From the NCBI RefSeq assembly GCF_027625995.1, contig NZ_CP115396.1:2914001-2978000 (forward strand): a stretch of DNA of 64,000 bases, given 5' to 3'. Shown piece by piece: positions 8,284 through 15,354 of the stretch. The notes below the pieces were generated by a model, which searched no databases, was not told the DNA's origin, and saw only the letters and a program-made list of their open reading frames with translations. The DNA comes from Hymenobacter yonginensis. GTDB taxonomy: Bacteria > Bacteroidota > Bacteroidia > Cytophagales > Hymenobacteraceae. Positions within the stretch are counted from its first letter, which is position 1, and each line of letters starts with the position of its first letter. A program made the translations under genes and the position numbers.

Positions 8284-11200
8284 ATGAAAAAATTTCTGGT
8301 TGGCTGTAGCCTGTTGCTCCTGTCCCTTTGCGCTGCGGCGCAGCCCTCGGCGCCGGCCCGAAGCGCGGCCCCCTACTGGCAGCAGCAGGTCAGCTACTCC
8401 ATCGACGTCACGCTCGACGACAAGCAGCACCAGCTGACAGGCCGGGAGGAGCTGGTGTACACCAACAATTCGCCCGACGCGCTGCCCTATATCTGGTTTC
8501 ATCTGTGGCCGAATGCCTACCGCGACGACAACACGGCCTTCGCCCGGCAGCAGCTGCGCAACGGCAGCCGCAAGTTTCACTTCGCCACCCCAGAGCAGCG
8601 CGGCTACATCGACCAGCTCGACTTCCAGGTGAACGGCCAGCCAGCCAAGCTGGAGCTGGACCCTGAGAATCCCGACATGGCCAAGCTGCTGCTGCCGCAG
8701 CGGCTGGCGCCCGGAGCCAGCACCACCATCAGCACGCCGTTTCGGGTGAAGATTCCGGATTCCTTCTCGCGCTTCGGCCACGTCGAGCAGAGCTACCAGA
8801 TTACGCAGTGGTACCCCAAGCCCGCCGTGTACGACCGGCGCGGCTGGCACGCCATGCCCTACCTCGACCAGGGAGAGTTCTATTCGGAGTTCGGCTCGTT
8901 TGACGTGCGCATCACGCTGCCGGCCAACTACACGGTAGGCGCCACGGGCGTACTCCAGAACCCCGAGGAGCAGCAGCGCCTGCGCCAGCTGGCAGCAGCG
9001 GAACTTCCTATAAACGGAAATTCCAGTACGCCTCCCCAGTCCATGAAAGCCGAGCCTGACCTGACGTTCCCGGTTTCGGTGGCCGAAACCAAAACCCTGC
9101 GCTACGTGCAGGACCGGGTCCACGACTTCGCCTGGTTTGCTGACAAGCGCTTCAATGTGCGTAAAAGCGCCGTGACGCTGCCCTCGGGCCGCGTGGTAGA
9201 TACGTGGGTGATGTTCACCAACAAGGAGGCCGAGAAGTGGGTGAAAGGCCTGCAGGATGTAGATTCGGCGGTGGTATACTACTCGCGCTGGGTGGGCGAG
9301 TACCCGTACAGCGCCGCTACGGCCGTAGATGGCGCCCTGAGCGCCGGCTCGGGCATGGAGTACCCGATGGTTACCGTCACGCAGCCCTCGGCCATTGTGC
9401 ACGAGGTGGGCCACAACTGGTTCTACGGCATCCTGGGCACCAACGAGCGGGATTTTGCCTGGATGGATGAGGGCGTGAACTCCTACGTGGAAAACCGCGT
9501 GGCTGCCCGCAACGGCGAGCAGGCCGGCGGCCTGCTGGGCTTGCCCACCAAAGGCGCCGCAGCCACTGCCCTCACCCTCGACGGCCTGCCCGAAGCGGCC
9601 CTCAACTACATTCCGTACCAGGCCATGGCCAGCCGCAGCCTCGACCAGCCCGTCACCAACTTCGCCTCCGCCGACTACGGCAAGCTCAACTACGGCATCA
9701 TCGTGTACGGCAAAACGGCCTCGCTGCTGCAGTATCTGGCGGCCTACCTGGGCCAGGCCAGGTTCGATGAGGCCATGCAGGCCTACTACGCCCGCTGGCA
9801 GTTCCGCCACCCCTACCCTGAGGACATGCAGGCCGTGTTTGAGGAAGTGGCAGGCCAGAAGCTGGGCTGGTTTTTCAACGACATGCTCAACGGCCAGAAC
9901 CGCTACAACGCCGTGCTGTCGAAGTCGAAGCTGGAGAAGGGCCAGCGCAAGGTGCTGGTCCGCAACGACTCGCCGGCGCCGTTTCCGTTTCCGGTAGCCA
10001 GCCTTGACGCCAGCGGCCGGGTGCTGGAAACCCAGTGGACCAAACCCTTTGCCCGCACCGACGAGTCGGACGACGCCGTGCTGCGCTTCCGCGACGAGAA
10101 CGTAGCCAGCCTGGTGGTCGACCCCGACTACCTTACGCCCCAACTCAACCGCCGCGACGACCACCTGAAAACGACCGGCTCCTTCCGGGCGCTGGAGCGC
10201 ATCCGGCTGCGGCCCATCCTTAGCCCCGAGCGCTGGGATCAGGCCGCCATCAACTGGCTGCCAGTGGTGGGCGCCAACACGTCGGACAAGTTTATGCTGG
10301 GCGCGGCTTTTTACAACAGCCCGCTCAACGTCAAGAAGTTCAGCTACCTGGCGATGCCGATGTACAGCTTCAACCAGAAGGAGCTGAACGGCATCGGCAT
10401 GCTGAACCTCAACATCCTGCCGGAGCGCATCACGCGCCGGGCCGTGGTGGGCGTACAGTTTCAGCGATTTGAGCGCTACCAGAAGGTCGAGCCCAGCCTG
10501 ACGCTGTCGTTCCCGCACTCGGCCTTCAACGCGCCGCAGCACACCGTCAGGCTGGCCAATACGGCCATTGAAAACCAGGACGCCGGCACCACCAGCAGCA
10601 TTCAGTCGCTGGAGTACGGTTTCCGGGCCGGCAATGCCCTCTACCGCTGGGATGCCCACGCCGAGTTCAACTATCTCACCCCCGACCTAGCCAACGACAA
10701 CGTGCGCGCCGATGCGGCCCTGCTGCGGGCCGAGGCCAGCTACCTGCGCTACTACTCGCCCAAGAAGACCTTCTCGGTGCGGGTGTTCGGCGGGGCTTTC
10801 CTCAACAAAGCCAACGACACGCCCTTCGTCATCGGGCTGAGCGGCAGCCCCGACTACCGCCGCCAGACCGTGTTCCTGGACCGGCAGCAGATTTCGCCCA
10901 GCCTGGCAGCCCAGCAGCACCAGTTTGATGGCCGCGACGGCGCTTTCAAGGCCTATCTGCCCGCCAGCAGCAGCCGCTGGCTCACCACGCTCAACCTGCA
11001 GGCTGATCTGCCCGTGACGCCGTTCGGGGTGTTTGCTGACTTCGGCATGACCAAGGAGCAGAACCAGGTAGCCGCCGGCCGCAGCCCGCAGCGGGCCTAC
11101 TACGATGCCGGCCTGTCGTTGCCGCTGTTCAACAAGCTGCTGAGCTTCTACCTGCCGCTGGCCGGCTCGCAGTACGAAAACGGCCTGCCTGGCAGCCGCC

Positions 11201-11286
11201 GCGCCCTCACCAACCAGCTCCGCTTTGTGCTGCGCCTCGACCAGCTCAGCCCCTTCCGGCTGCTGGACGAGCAGCTGGCCCAGTAA
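8284..11286 (+). CDS. Secreted M1-family metallopeptidase with barrel-like C-terminal half
   Basis: From ATG 8284 a clear signal peptide (MKKFLVGCSLLLLSLCAAAQ) starts a 1000-residue protein; an earlier in-frame start at 8206 would bury it. The N-terminal half is an M1 (gluzincin) aminopeptidase: a beta-rich domain, the exopeptidase-like GSGMEYP motif near residue 358, zinc site HEVGH (373-377) and third ligand Glu396 in DEG, exactly HExxH-x18-E. From about residue 620 the sequence changes to alternating strands with aromatic residues (LGAAFYNSPL, SYLRYYSPKKTFSVRVFGGAF), like an outer-membrane barrel. The combination suggests a surface-anchored aminopeptidase. It is followed at 10 bases by the pyrophosphatase-like lipoprotein, so the two may be one operon. 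Confidence 0.88.
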   Translation: MKKFLVGCSLLLLSLCAAAQPSAPARSAAPYWQQQVSYSIDVTLDDKQHQLTGREELVYTNNSPDALPYIWFHLWPNAYRDDNTAFARQQLRNGSRKFHFATPEQRGYIDQLDFQVNGQPAKLELDPENPDMAKLLLPQRLAPGASTTISTPFRVKIPDSFSRFGHVEQSYQITQWYPKPAVYDRRGWHAMPYLDQGEFYSEFGSFDVRITLPANYTVGATGVLQNPEEQQRLRQLAAAELPINGNSSTPPQSMKAEPDLTFPVSVAETKTLRYVQDRVHDFAWFADKRFNVRKSAVTLPSGRVVDTWVMFTNKEAEKWVKGLQDVDSAVVYYSRWVGEYPYSAATAVDGALSAGSGMEYPMVTVTQPSAIVHEVGHNWFYGILGTNERDFAWMDEGVNSYVENRVAARNGEQAGGLLGLPTKGAAATALTLDGLPEAALNYIPYQAMASRSLDQPVTNFASADYGKLNYGIIVYGKTASLLQYLAAYLGQARFDEAMQAYYARWQFRHPYPEDMQAVFEEVAGQKLGWFFNDMLNGQNRYNAVLSKSKLEKGQRKVLVRNDSPAPFPFPVASLDASGRVLETQWTKPFARTDESDDAVLRFRDENVASLVVDPDYLTPQLNRRDDHLKTTGSFRALERIRLRPILSPERWDQAAINWLPVVGANTSDKFMLGAAFYNSPLNVKKFSYLAMPMYSFNQKELNGIGMLNLNILPERITRRAVVGVQFQRFERYQKVEPSLTLSFPHSAFNAPQHTVRLANTAIENQDAGTTSSIQSLEYGFRAGNALYRWDAHAEFNYLTPDLANDNVRADAALLRAEASYLRYYSPKKTFSVRVFGGAFLNKANDTPFVIGLSGSPDYRRQTVFLDRQQISPSLAAQQHQFDGRDGAFKAYLPASSSRWLTTLNLQADLPVTPFGVFADFGMTKEQNQVAAGRSPQRAYYDAGLSLPLFNKLLSFYLPLAGSQYENGLPGSRRALTNQLRFVLRLDQLSPFRLLDEQLAQ

Positions 11287-11296
11287 CCGCTAGCGT

Positions 11297-11890
11297 ATGC
11301 GCCTTTCCGCTTTGCTGACCCTCACCGCGCTGGCCGCCGCGCCGCTCACCGGCTGCCAGACCCGCCCCGACGACCTGCCGACCTTCTCGCCGGAGCGCAA
11401 GCTGCTGCAGGTAGTGGTGGAAATGCCGGCCGGCACCAACCACGCCCAGCGCTACGACGCCACCCAGCACCAGTTCGTGCCCGAGCGCCGCGCCGGCCTC
11501 GACCACGTAGTGGAGTTTCTGCCCTGTCCCGGCAACAGCGGCTTCATCCCGGGCACGGCCACCGACGCCCCCTCGGCCCGGCCCCTGGCGGCGCTGGTGC
11601 TCTGCGAAGCGCAGCCGGCCGGCACCGTGCTGGAAGTGCTGCCCATCGGCCTCGTCACGCTCGACGACAACGGCCTGATGCGCCCCATCGTGCTGGCCGT
11701 GCCGGCCCGGCCCAGCCAGCAGATTCTGCCGGCCGTGGTCAGCTGGCAGGACCTGACTTCGCGCTACCCTGGTGCGCGGGAGGTGCTGCGGCAGTGGTTT
11801 CAGCACCAGGGCCGGCCCGGCGAAGTGCGCATCGTGAGCTGGAAAGACGAAAAAGCCGTCGAGCAGCAGGTGCGCCAGGCCATGAACTAG
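11297..11890 (+). CDS. Inorganic-pyrophosphatase-like lipoprotein, catalytic residues lost
   Basis: The 197-residue protein has a signal peptide and lipobox LTGC with Cys20, so it should be a lipoprotein. The body aligns with family I soluble pyrophosphatase: VEMPAGTN (Glu42), FVPER (Arg64), FLPCPGNSGFIPGT (75-87), ALVLCE, VLEVLPIGL, DNG and VLAVP. However the signature D-x-D-P-x-D is replaced by S93-A-R95-P-L-A98, the KYEYD segment by AQRYD, and the tyrosine of YPxNYGF by Ser81. Enzymatic hydrolysis of pyrophosphate is therefore unlikely. It lies 10 bases after the M1 peptidase gene. Role unknown; a binding or scaffold role is inference. Confidence 0.8.
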   Translation: MRLSALLTLTALAAAPLTGCQTRPDDLPTFSPERKLLQVVVEMPAGTNHAQRYDATQHQFVPERRAGLDHVVEFLPCPGNSGFIPGTATDAPSARPLAALVLCEAQPAGTVLEVLPIGLVTLDDNGLMRPIVLAVPARPSQQILPAVVSWQDLTSRYPGAREVLRQWFQHQGRPGEVRIVSWKDEKAVEQQVRQAMN

Positions 11891-11996
11891 AATCGCTGAT
11901 TTGCGCTGATTGAGGTGATTTCGCTGATTTTTTTTGACTGGTAAGTACGTAGCGCTGTTACCACGCCCGAAACCTGACCGGATGGTGGTGTTCAGG

Positions 11997-12076
11997 CAAC
12001 TCCAGGCGGCACAGTACAACTCCAAGCAGCACAGCACAACTCCTGGCGGCACACTACAACTCCAGGCAGCACGCCA
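11997..12076. repeat. Four tandem 20-base repeats
   Basis: Units begin at 11997, 12017, 12037 and 12057 and read CAACTCCAGGCGGCACAGTA with a few substitutions in each. 20 is not a multiple of three, and no ORF context supports coding. Confidence 0.92.
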
Positions 12077-12077
12077 C

Positions 12078-12113
12078 AAAAAAAGCCGCCCTGCAGGGGC
12101 GGCTTTTTGTTTT
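12078..12113. terminator. Terminator between convergent genes
   Basis: AAGCCGCCC, loop TGCA and GGGGCGGCTT with flanking A and T runs; it can serve both the lipoprotein gene on the plus strand and the coiled-coil gene on the minus strand. Confidence 0.85.
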
Positions 12114-12174
12114 CGTTGGTGATTTCACGAACTAAAAAATCAGCGAAATCAATTCCATCAGCGAGAATCAGCGA

Positions 12175-12882
12175 TTACTCGATTTTGGTCATGCGCTCCT
12201 TTACGGCTTCCAGCGCTACGCGCATGTTCACAATGTCGGCGCGGGCAGCTTCCTGCTCTTTCAGGTTCAGGTCGATCAGGTTGTTGTACTGCAGCAACTC
12301 AGCGGCGTTCTGGGCCAGCTGCTGCTGAATTTCAGCCTTGCGCAGCTTGTTCTTTTCGATGTCCTTTTTGATGGCATCCGACTTCTGGATAACCGCCATG
12401 TGGTTGTTCTGCGACGATACGAGCGAGCGTTCGGCTTCGGCTACCTGCACGGCCAAGTCTTCGCGGTAGAGCATGCGGGCGAAATCCTTGAGGTATTTCT
12501 CGGCCGATTTCCACTGCACGGGCGTGGCATCCTTGCCCAGGTAGGCGTTGCCCAGGTCGATAGACCACCATACCGACGTACCGGTTGGGGTGGCATCCAC
12601 CTTGCTGATCACGCGGATTGGCGTTTTGGAAATGTCTTCAATCACCACACCATCCATGGAGTAAACGCCTTTATCGGCCTTTACTTTGCTGCCGAACTGC
12701 GTGTCGAGCTGCTTTTTCCAGGAATCATCAACCCGCTTGCTGTCCAGCTGAATCGTTACCCGTTGGCCTTTGCGCGGAATGCCTTTGATGGCCATATCCG
12801 TCTCATCGACGGGGGATTTCTGCGCGTAGCCAGTCACCGACAGCACTAACATCAGCAGAGAGAGGAGTACGCCTTTTTTCAT
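12175..12882 (-). CDS. Secreted coiled-coil protein of unknown function, 235 aa
   Basis: A signal peptide (MKKGVLLSLLMLVLSVTGYA) precedes a globular part (residues 22-140; with TGTSVWWSIDLGNAYLG) and a long helical C-terminus from about 145 rich in Glu, Gln, Lys and Ala (AIKKDIEKNKLRKAEIQQQL) that should form a coiled coil. No enzyme motif is seen. Similar periplasmic proteins are common in Cytophagales, but I cannot name a family. Its stop lies within the end of the long inverted repeat, so the last codons overlap the repeat arm. Confidence 0.82.
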   Translation of the reverse strand: MKKGVLLSLLMLVLSVTGYAQKSPVDETDMAIKGIPRKGQRVTIQLDSKRVDDSWKKQLDTQFGSKVKADKGVYSMDGVVIEDISKTPIRVISKVDATPTGTSVWWSIDLGNAYLGKDATPVQWKSAEKYLKDFARMLYREDLAVQVAEAERSLVSSQNNHMAVIQKSDAIKKDIEKNKLRKAEIQQQLAQNAAELLQYNNLIDLNLKEQEAARADIVNMRVALEAVKERMTKIE

Positions 12883-13143
12883 GTGTATGAAGGGGTTAAG
12901 AAGAGGGGGATTCTCAATTATGTCCGGTTTTCCTATTCCGGCTCACCAAATTTAACCACTGCCTTTTCATCTGCCTATGGGCTCTGGGCTTTTTTTCGGT
13001 TGAAATACACTTTTATTAAATAGATTATACTGAATACTGTTTAACTACTAAAAATACCATTTATAGGCCTTATTTCACGCCTGTCTGATATATTGGCTGG
13101 TACGAATGCTGAACAAAAGCAATTTTTCCTGGTTAGCCCAACT
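12883..13143. other. AT-rich divergent intergenic region
   Basis: This 261-base gap between divergent genes is much richer in A+T than its surroundings from about 12960 to 13090. It should hold both promoters. I see no certain TTG/TAnnTTTG pair and no repeat. Confidence 0.5.
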
Positions 13144-13551
13144 ATGTCCGTAACCGTCTGCCGCAAAGAACATTTCAATGCTGCCCACCGCCTGCACAAC
13201 CCGGCCTGGAGCCCGGAACAAAACCAGCAGGTGTTCGGCAAATGCAACAACCCCAGCTACCATGGGCACAATTATGAGTTGATTGTGCGCCTGACCGGCG
13301 AAATCGACCCGGACACGGGCTACGTGTACGATATGAAGCGCCTGAGTGACCTCATTAAGCGCGAGATTCTGGATACCTTTGACCACCGGAACCTCAACCT
13401 CGACACCGAAGAATTCCGTCACTTAAATCCTACTGCCGAGAACATGGCGGTAGTCATCTGGAACCGGCTGCGGACCCATATTGAATCCCGGCTGGCCCTC
13501 TCGGTTACCCTGTATGAAACCGAGCGCAACTTTGTAGAATATCATGGCTAA
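13144..13551 (+). CDS. 6-pyruvoyl-tetrahydropterin synthase-type protein
   Basis: The 135-residue T-fold enzyme keeps zinc ligands His (AAHRL) and HGH, with catalytic Cys in GKCNNPSYHGHNYEL and DHRNLNLD, TAENMAV and LYETERNFVEY further on. Generic annotation would be QueD/6-carboxytetrahydropterin synthase. But the Cys-to-HGH spacing is five residues, as in animal PTPS (GKCNNPNGHGHNY by memory), not three as in E. coli QueD. ATG 13144 is preferred over an upstream start in AT-rich DNA. The stop overlaps folE by 8 bases (ATGGCTAA), implying translational coupling. Product may be 6-pyruvoyl-tetrahydropterin or carboxytetrahydropterin. Confidence 0.9.
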   Translation: MSVTVCRKEHFNAAHRLHNPAWSPEQNQQVFGKCNNPSYHGHNYELIVRLTGEIDPDTGYVYDMKRLSDLIKREILDTFDHRNLNLDTEEFRHLNPTAENMAVVIWNRLRTHIESRLALSVTLYETERNFVEYHG

Positions 13552-14218
13552 TTCTGTGCCCGCGCCGGACGGCGACCTACGCCTCACCACCGACGCGCAC
13601 CTGCCCTCCGATTTGCATACCCCCCTCCGCCCCGATGCCTTCGCGCTGAGCGACGACGAAAAGATTGCCGGTATCACGGAGCACTTCCGCGAAATCATGC
13701 AGCTGCTGGGCCTCGACCTGACCGACGACAGCCTGGCGGGCACCCCGCGCCGGGTGGCCAAGATGTATGTGCAGGAGTGGTTCCGGGGCCTCAACCCCGA
13801 GCACCGCCCCGAGGTGCGGCTGTTTGAGAACCGCTACCAGTACTCGCAGCTGCTGCTGGAGCGCGACATCACACTGTTTTCGTGCTGCGAGCACCACTTC
13901 GTGCCCATCATCGGGAAGGCGCACGTGGCCTACCTGCCCGGCGACAACGTGGTGGGGCTTAGCAAGCTCAACCGGGTGGTGCAGTACTATGCCCGCCGCC
14001 CGCAGGTGCAGGAGCGCCTCACGCGCCAGATTGCCGAGGAGCTCAAGCAGACCCTGCACACCGACAATGTGGCCGTACTCATTGAGGCCGACCACCTATG
14101 CGTGATGAGCCGCGGCGTAAATGACACCAGCAGCTCGACCATCACGGCCGAGTACAGCGGGGCCTTCAAGGAAGACGCCACGCTCCGCGCCGAATTTCTC
14201 CGCTTGCTCGGCAAATGA
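13544..14218 (+). CDS. folE: GTP cyclohydrolase I
   Basis: The 224-residue enzyme turns GTP into 7,8-dihydroneopterin triphosphate, precursor for folate, queuosine and biopterin. Motifs: LAGTPRRVAKMY near residue 65, FSCCEHHFVPIIGKAHVAYL near 110 with zinc Cys and His, VVGLSKLNRVV, ERLTRQIAEEL and the late DHLCVMSRGV holding the third zinc Cys. The first 40 residues are a poorly conserved Pro/Asp-rich extension. It starts inside the preceding PTPS gene, so the enzyme that makes the substrate and the enzyme that uses it are coupled. Confidence 0.97.
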   Translation: MANSVPAPDGDLRLTTDAHLPSDLHTPLRPDAFALSDDEKIAGITEHFREIMQLLGLDLTDDSLAGTPRRVAKMYVQEWFRGLNPEHRPEVRLFENRYQYSQLLLERDITLFSCCEHHFVPIIGKAHVAYLPGDNVVGLSKLNRVVQYYARRPQVQERLTRQIAEELKQTLHTDNVAVLIEADHLCVMSRGVNDTSSSTITAEYSGAFKEDATLRAEFLRLLGK

Positions 14219-14352
14219 GTTCCGGCTTTCTGCTTACTTGTCTCTAGCTTTGACGAACCCGCCACCGCGGCTGCCACTAGCGGCCCGGTCGGTTTCGCCA
14301 ACGGCGCGCCCAGCACGCAGAAAAACGGCACACGCACCAGAACCTCCCCACA

Positions 14353-15264
14353 ATGTCCCGAAAAGTTCTCATCAGCGGCGGTACCGGCATGATTGGTACC
14401 CGCCTTGCCGAGATGCTCATTGATGCCGGCTACGAAGTAGCGCTGCTCAGCCGGCAGCCCGCCAACAGCCACTACCGCAGCTTCCGCTGGGACCCGCGCG
14501 CCGGCACCATCGATGAGGCCGCCATTCCCTACGCCGATTACGTGGTGAACCTGGCCGGTTCCAGCGTGTCGGACGGCAAGTGGACCGATGAGCGCAAGCG
14601 CGACATCATGACCAGCCGCCTCGGCGGCACGACGTTGCTGGCCCGCGAGCTGGCCAAGCCCGGCCACCACGTCCGGGCCTTCGTGTCGGCCTCGGCCATC
14701 GGCATCTATGGCGACAGCGCCGACCGGGTGGTGAACGAGGAAACGCCCGCCGCGTCTGCCGACGACTTCCTGGCCGACGTGTCGCGACAGTGGGAGCTGG
14801 CGGCGCAGGACGTGGAGAAGCTGGGCATCCGCACCGTAATCAGCCGCATCGGCATCGTGCTCAGTCCCGAGGGCGGCGCGCTGGTGCCGCTGGCCCGCAC
14901 CGTGAAGCTGATGGCCGGCGCCCCGCTGGGCTCGGGCCGGCAGTTTATGTCCTGGATTCACCTCGACGATTTGTGCCGCCTGCTTATCCAGATGCTGGAG
15001 GAGCCAAAATGGGAAGGTATCTACAACGCCGTGGCCCCGCACCCAGTCACGAACGAGGAATTCACCAAGACTCTGGCCGACGTGCTGCACCGCCCGCTGG
15101 TGCTGCCCAAAGTGCCGGAATTTGCCCTGAACCTGATGATGGGCGAGATGAGCGAAATCGTGCTGGCCTCGCAGCGCGTGAGTGCCGAGAAGGTACTGCG
15201 CCAGGGCTTCACGTTTGAGTACCCGAACCTGAAGCCGGCCCTGGAATCGTTCTACGGCGAGTAG
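14353..15264 (+). CDS. TIGR01777-type (YfcH-like) NAD(P)-binding epimerase
   Basis: The 303-residue protein is an atypical SDR. The nucleotide-binding loop is VLISGGTGMIGTRLAEMLI at the start, followed by VNLAGSSVSDGKWTDERK near residue 75 and SASAIGIYG near 115, then the family's C-terminal DUF1731-like part (RVSAEKVLRQGFTFEYP). Substrate of the family is unknown. The gene is 134 bases after folE, the gap having no repeats, so it could share a transcript. A more distant paralogue lies at 61914-62834. Confidence 0.9.
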   Translation: MSRKVLISGGTGMIGTRLAEMLIDAGYEVALLSRQPANSHYRSFRWDPRAGTIDEAAIPYADYVVNLAGSSVSDGKWTDERKRDIMTSRLGGTTLLARELAKPGHHVRAFVSASAIGIYGDSADRVVNEETPAASADDFLADVSRQWELAAQDVEKLGIRTVISRIGIVLSPEGGALVPLARTVKLMAGAPLGSGRQFMSWIHLDDLCRLLIQMLEEPKWEGIYNAVAPHPVTNEEFTKTLADVLHRPLVLPKVPEFALNLMMGEMSEIVLASQRVSAEKVLRQGFTFEYPNLKPALESFYGE

Positions 15265-15290
15265 AGCCGACTTTACCCCATTCGCCCCAT

Positions 15291-15330
15291 ACAGCAGCGC
15301 CCGACTTTGGAAAAGGCCGGGCGCTGCTGT
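15291..15330. terminator. Terminator between convergent genes
   Basis: ACAGCAGCGCCCG and its perfect 13-base complement around a 14-base loop, between the epimerase gene and the convergent PBP gene. Confidence 0.82.
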
Positions 15331-15354
15331 ATTCAGGGAAATCAGGCAGAAGGC

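Larger units (their letters stand above)
11891..12176. repeat. Long inverted repeat enclosing tandem 20-mers
   Basis: Arms 11891-11933 and 12134-12176 pair at 38 of 43 positions. The arm is made of near-repeats of CGCTGATT (AATCGCTGATTTGCGCTGAT and so on). Inside are four 20-base direct repeats (11997-12076) and a terminator hairpin (12078-12113). The element fills the 284-base gap between two convergent genes; no gene is seen in it. Confidence 0.88.

Noticed and set aside
8062-10659. 865-codon open frame on the minus strand opposite the M1 peptidase
   Set aside because: It is a mirror of a well-supported gene. GC-rich codon use leaves few stops on the opposite strand; the translation is Val/Gly/His/Arg-rich without motifs.
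11997-12076. CRISPR array
   Set aside because: The four 20-base units are directly joined with no spacers.
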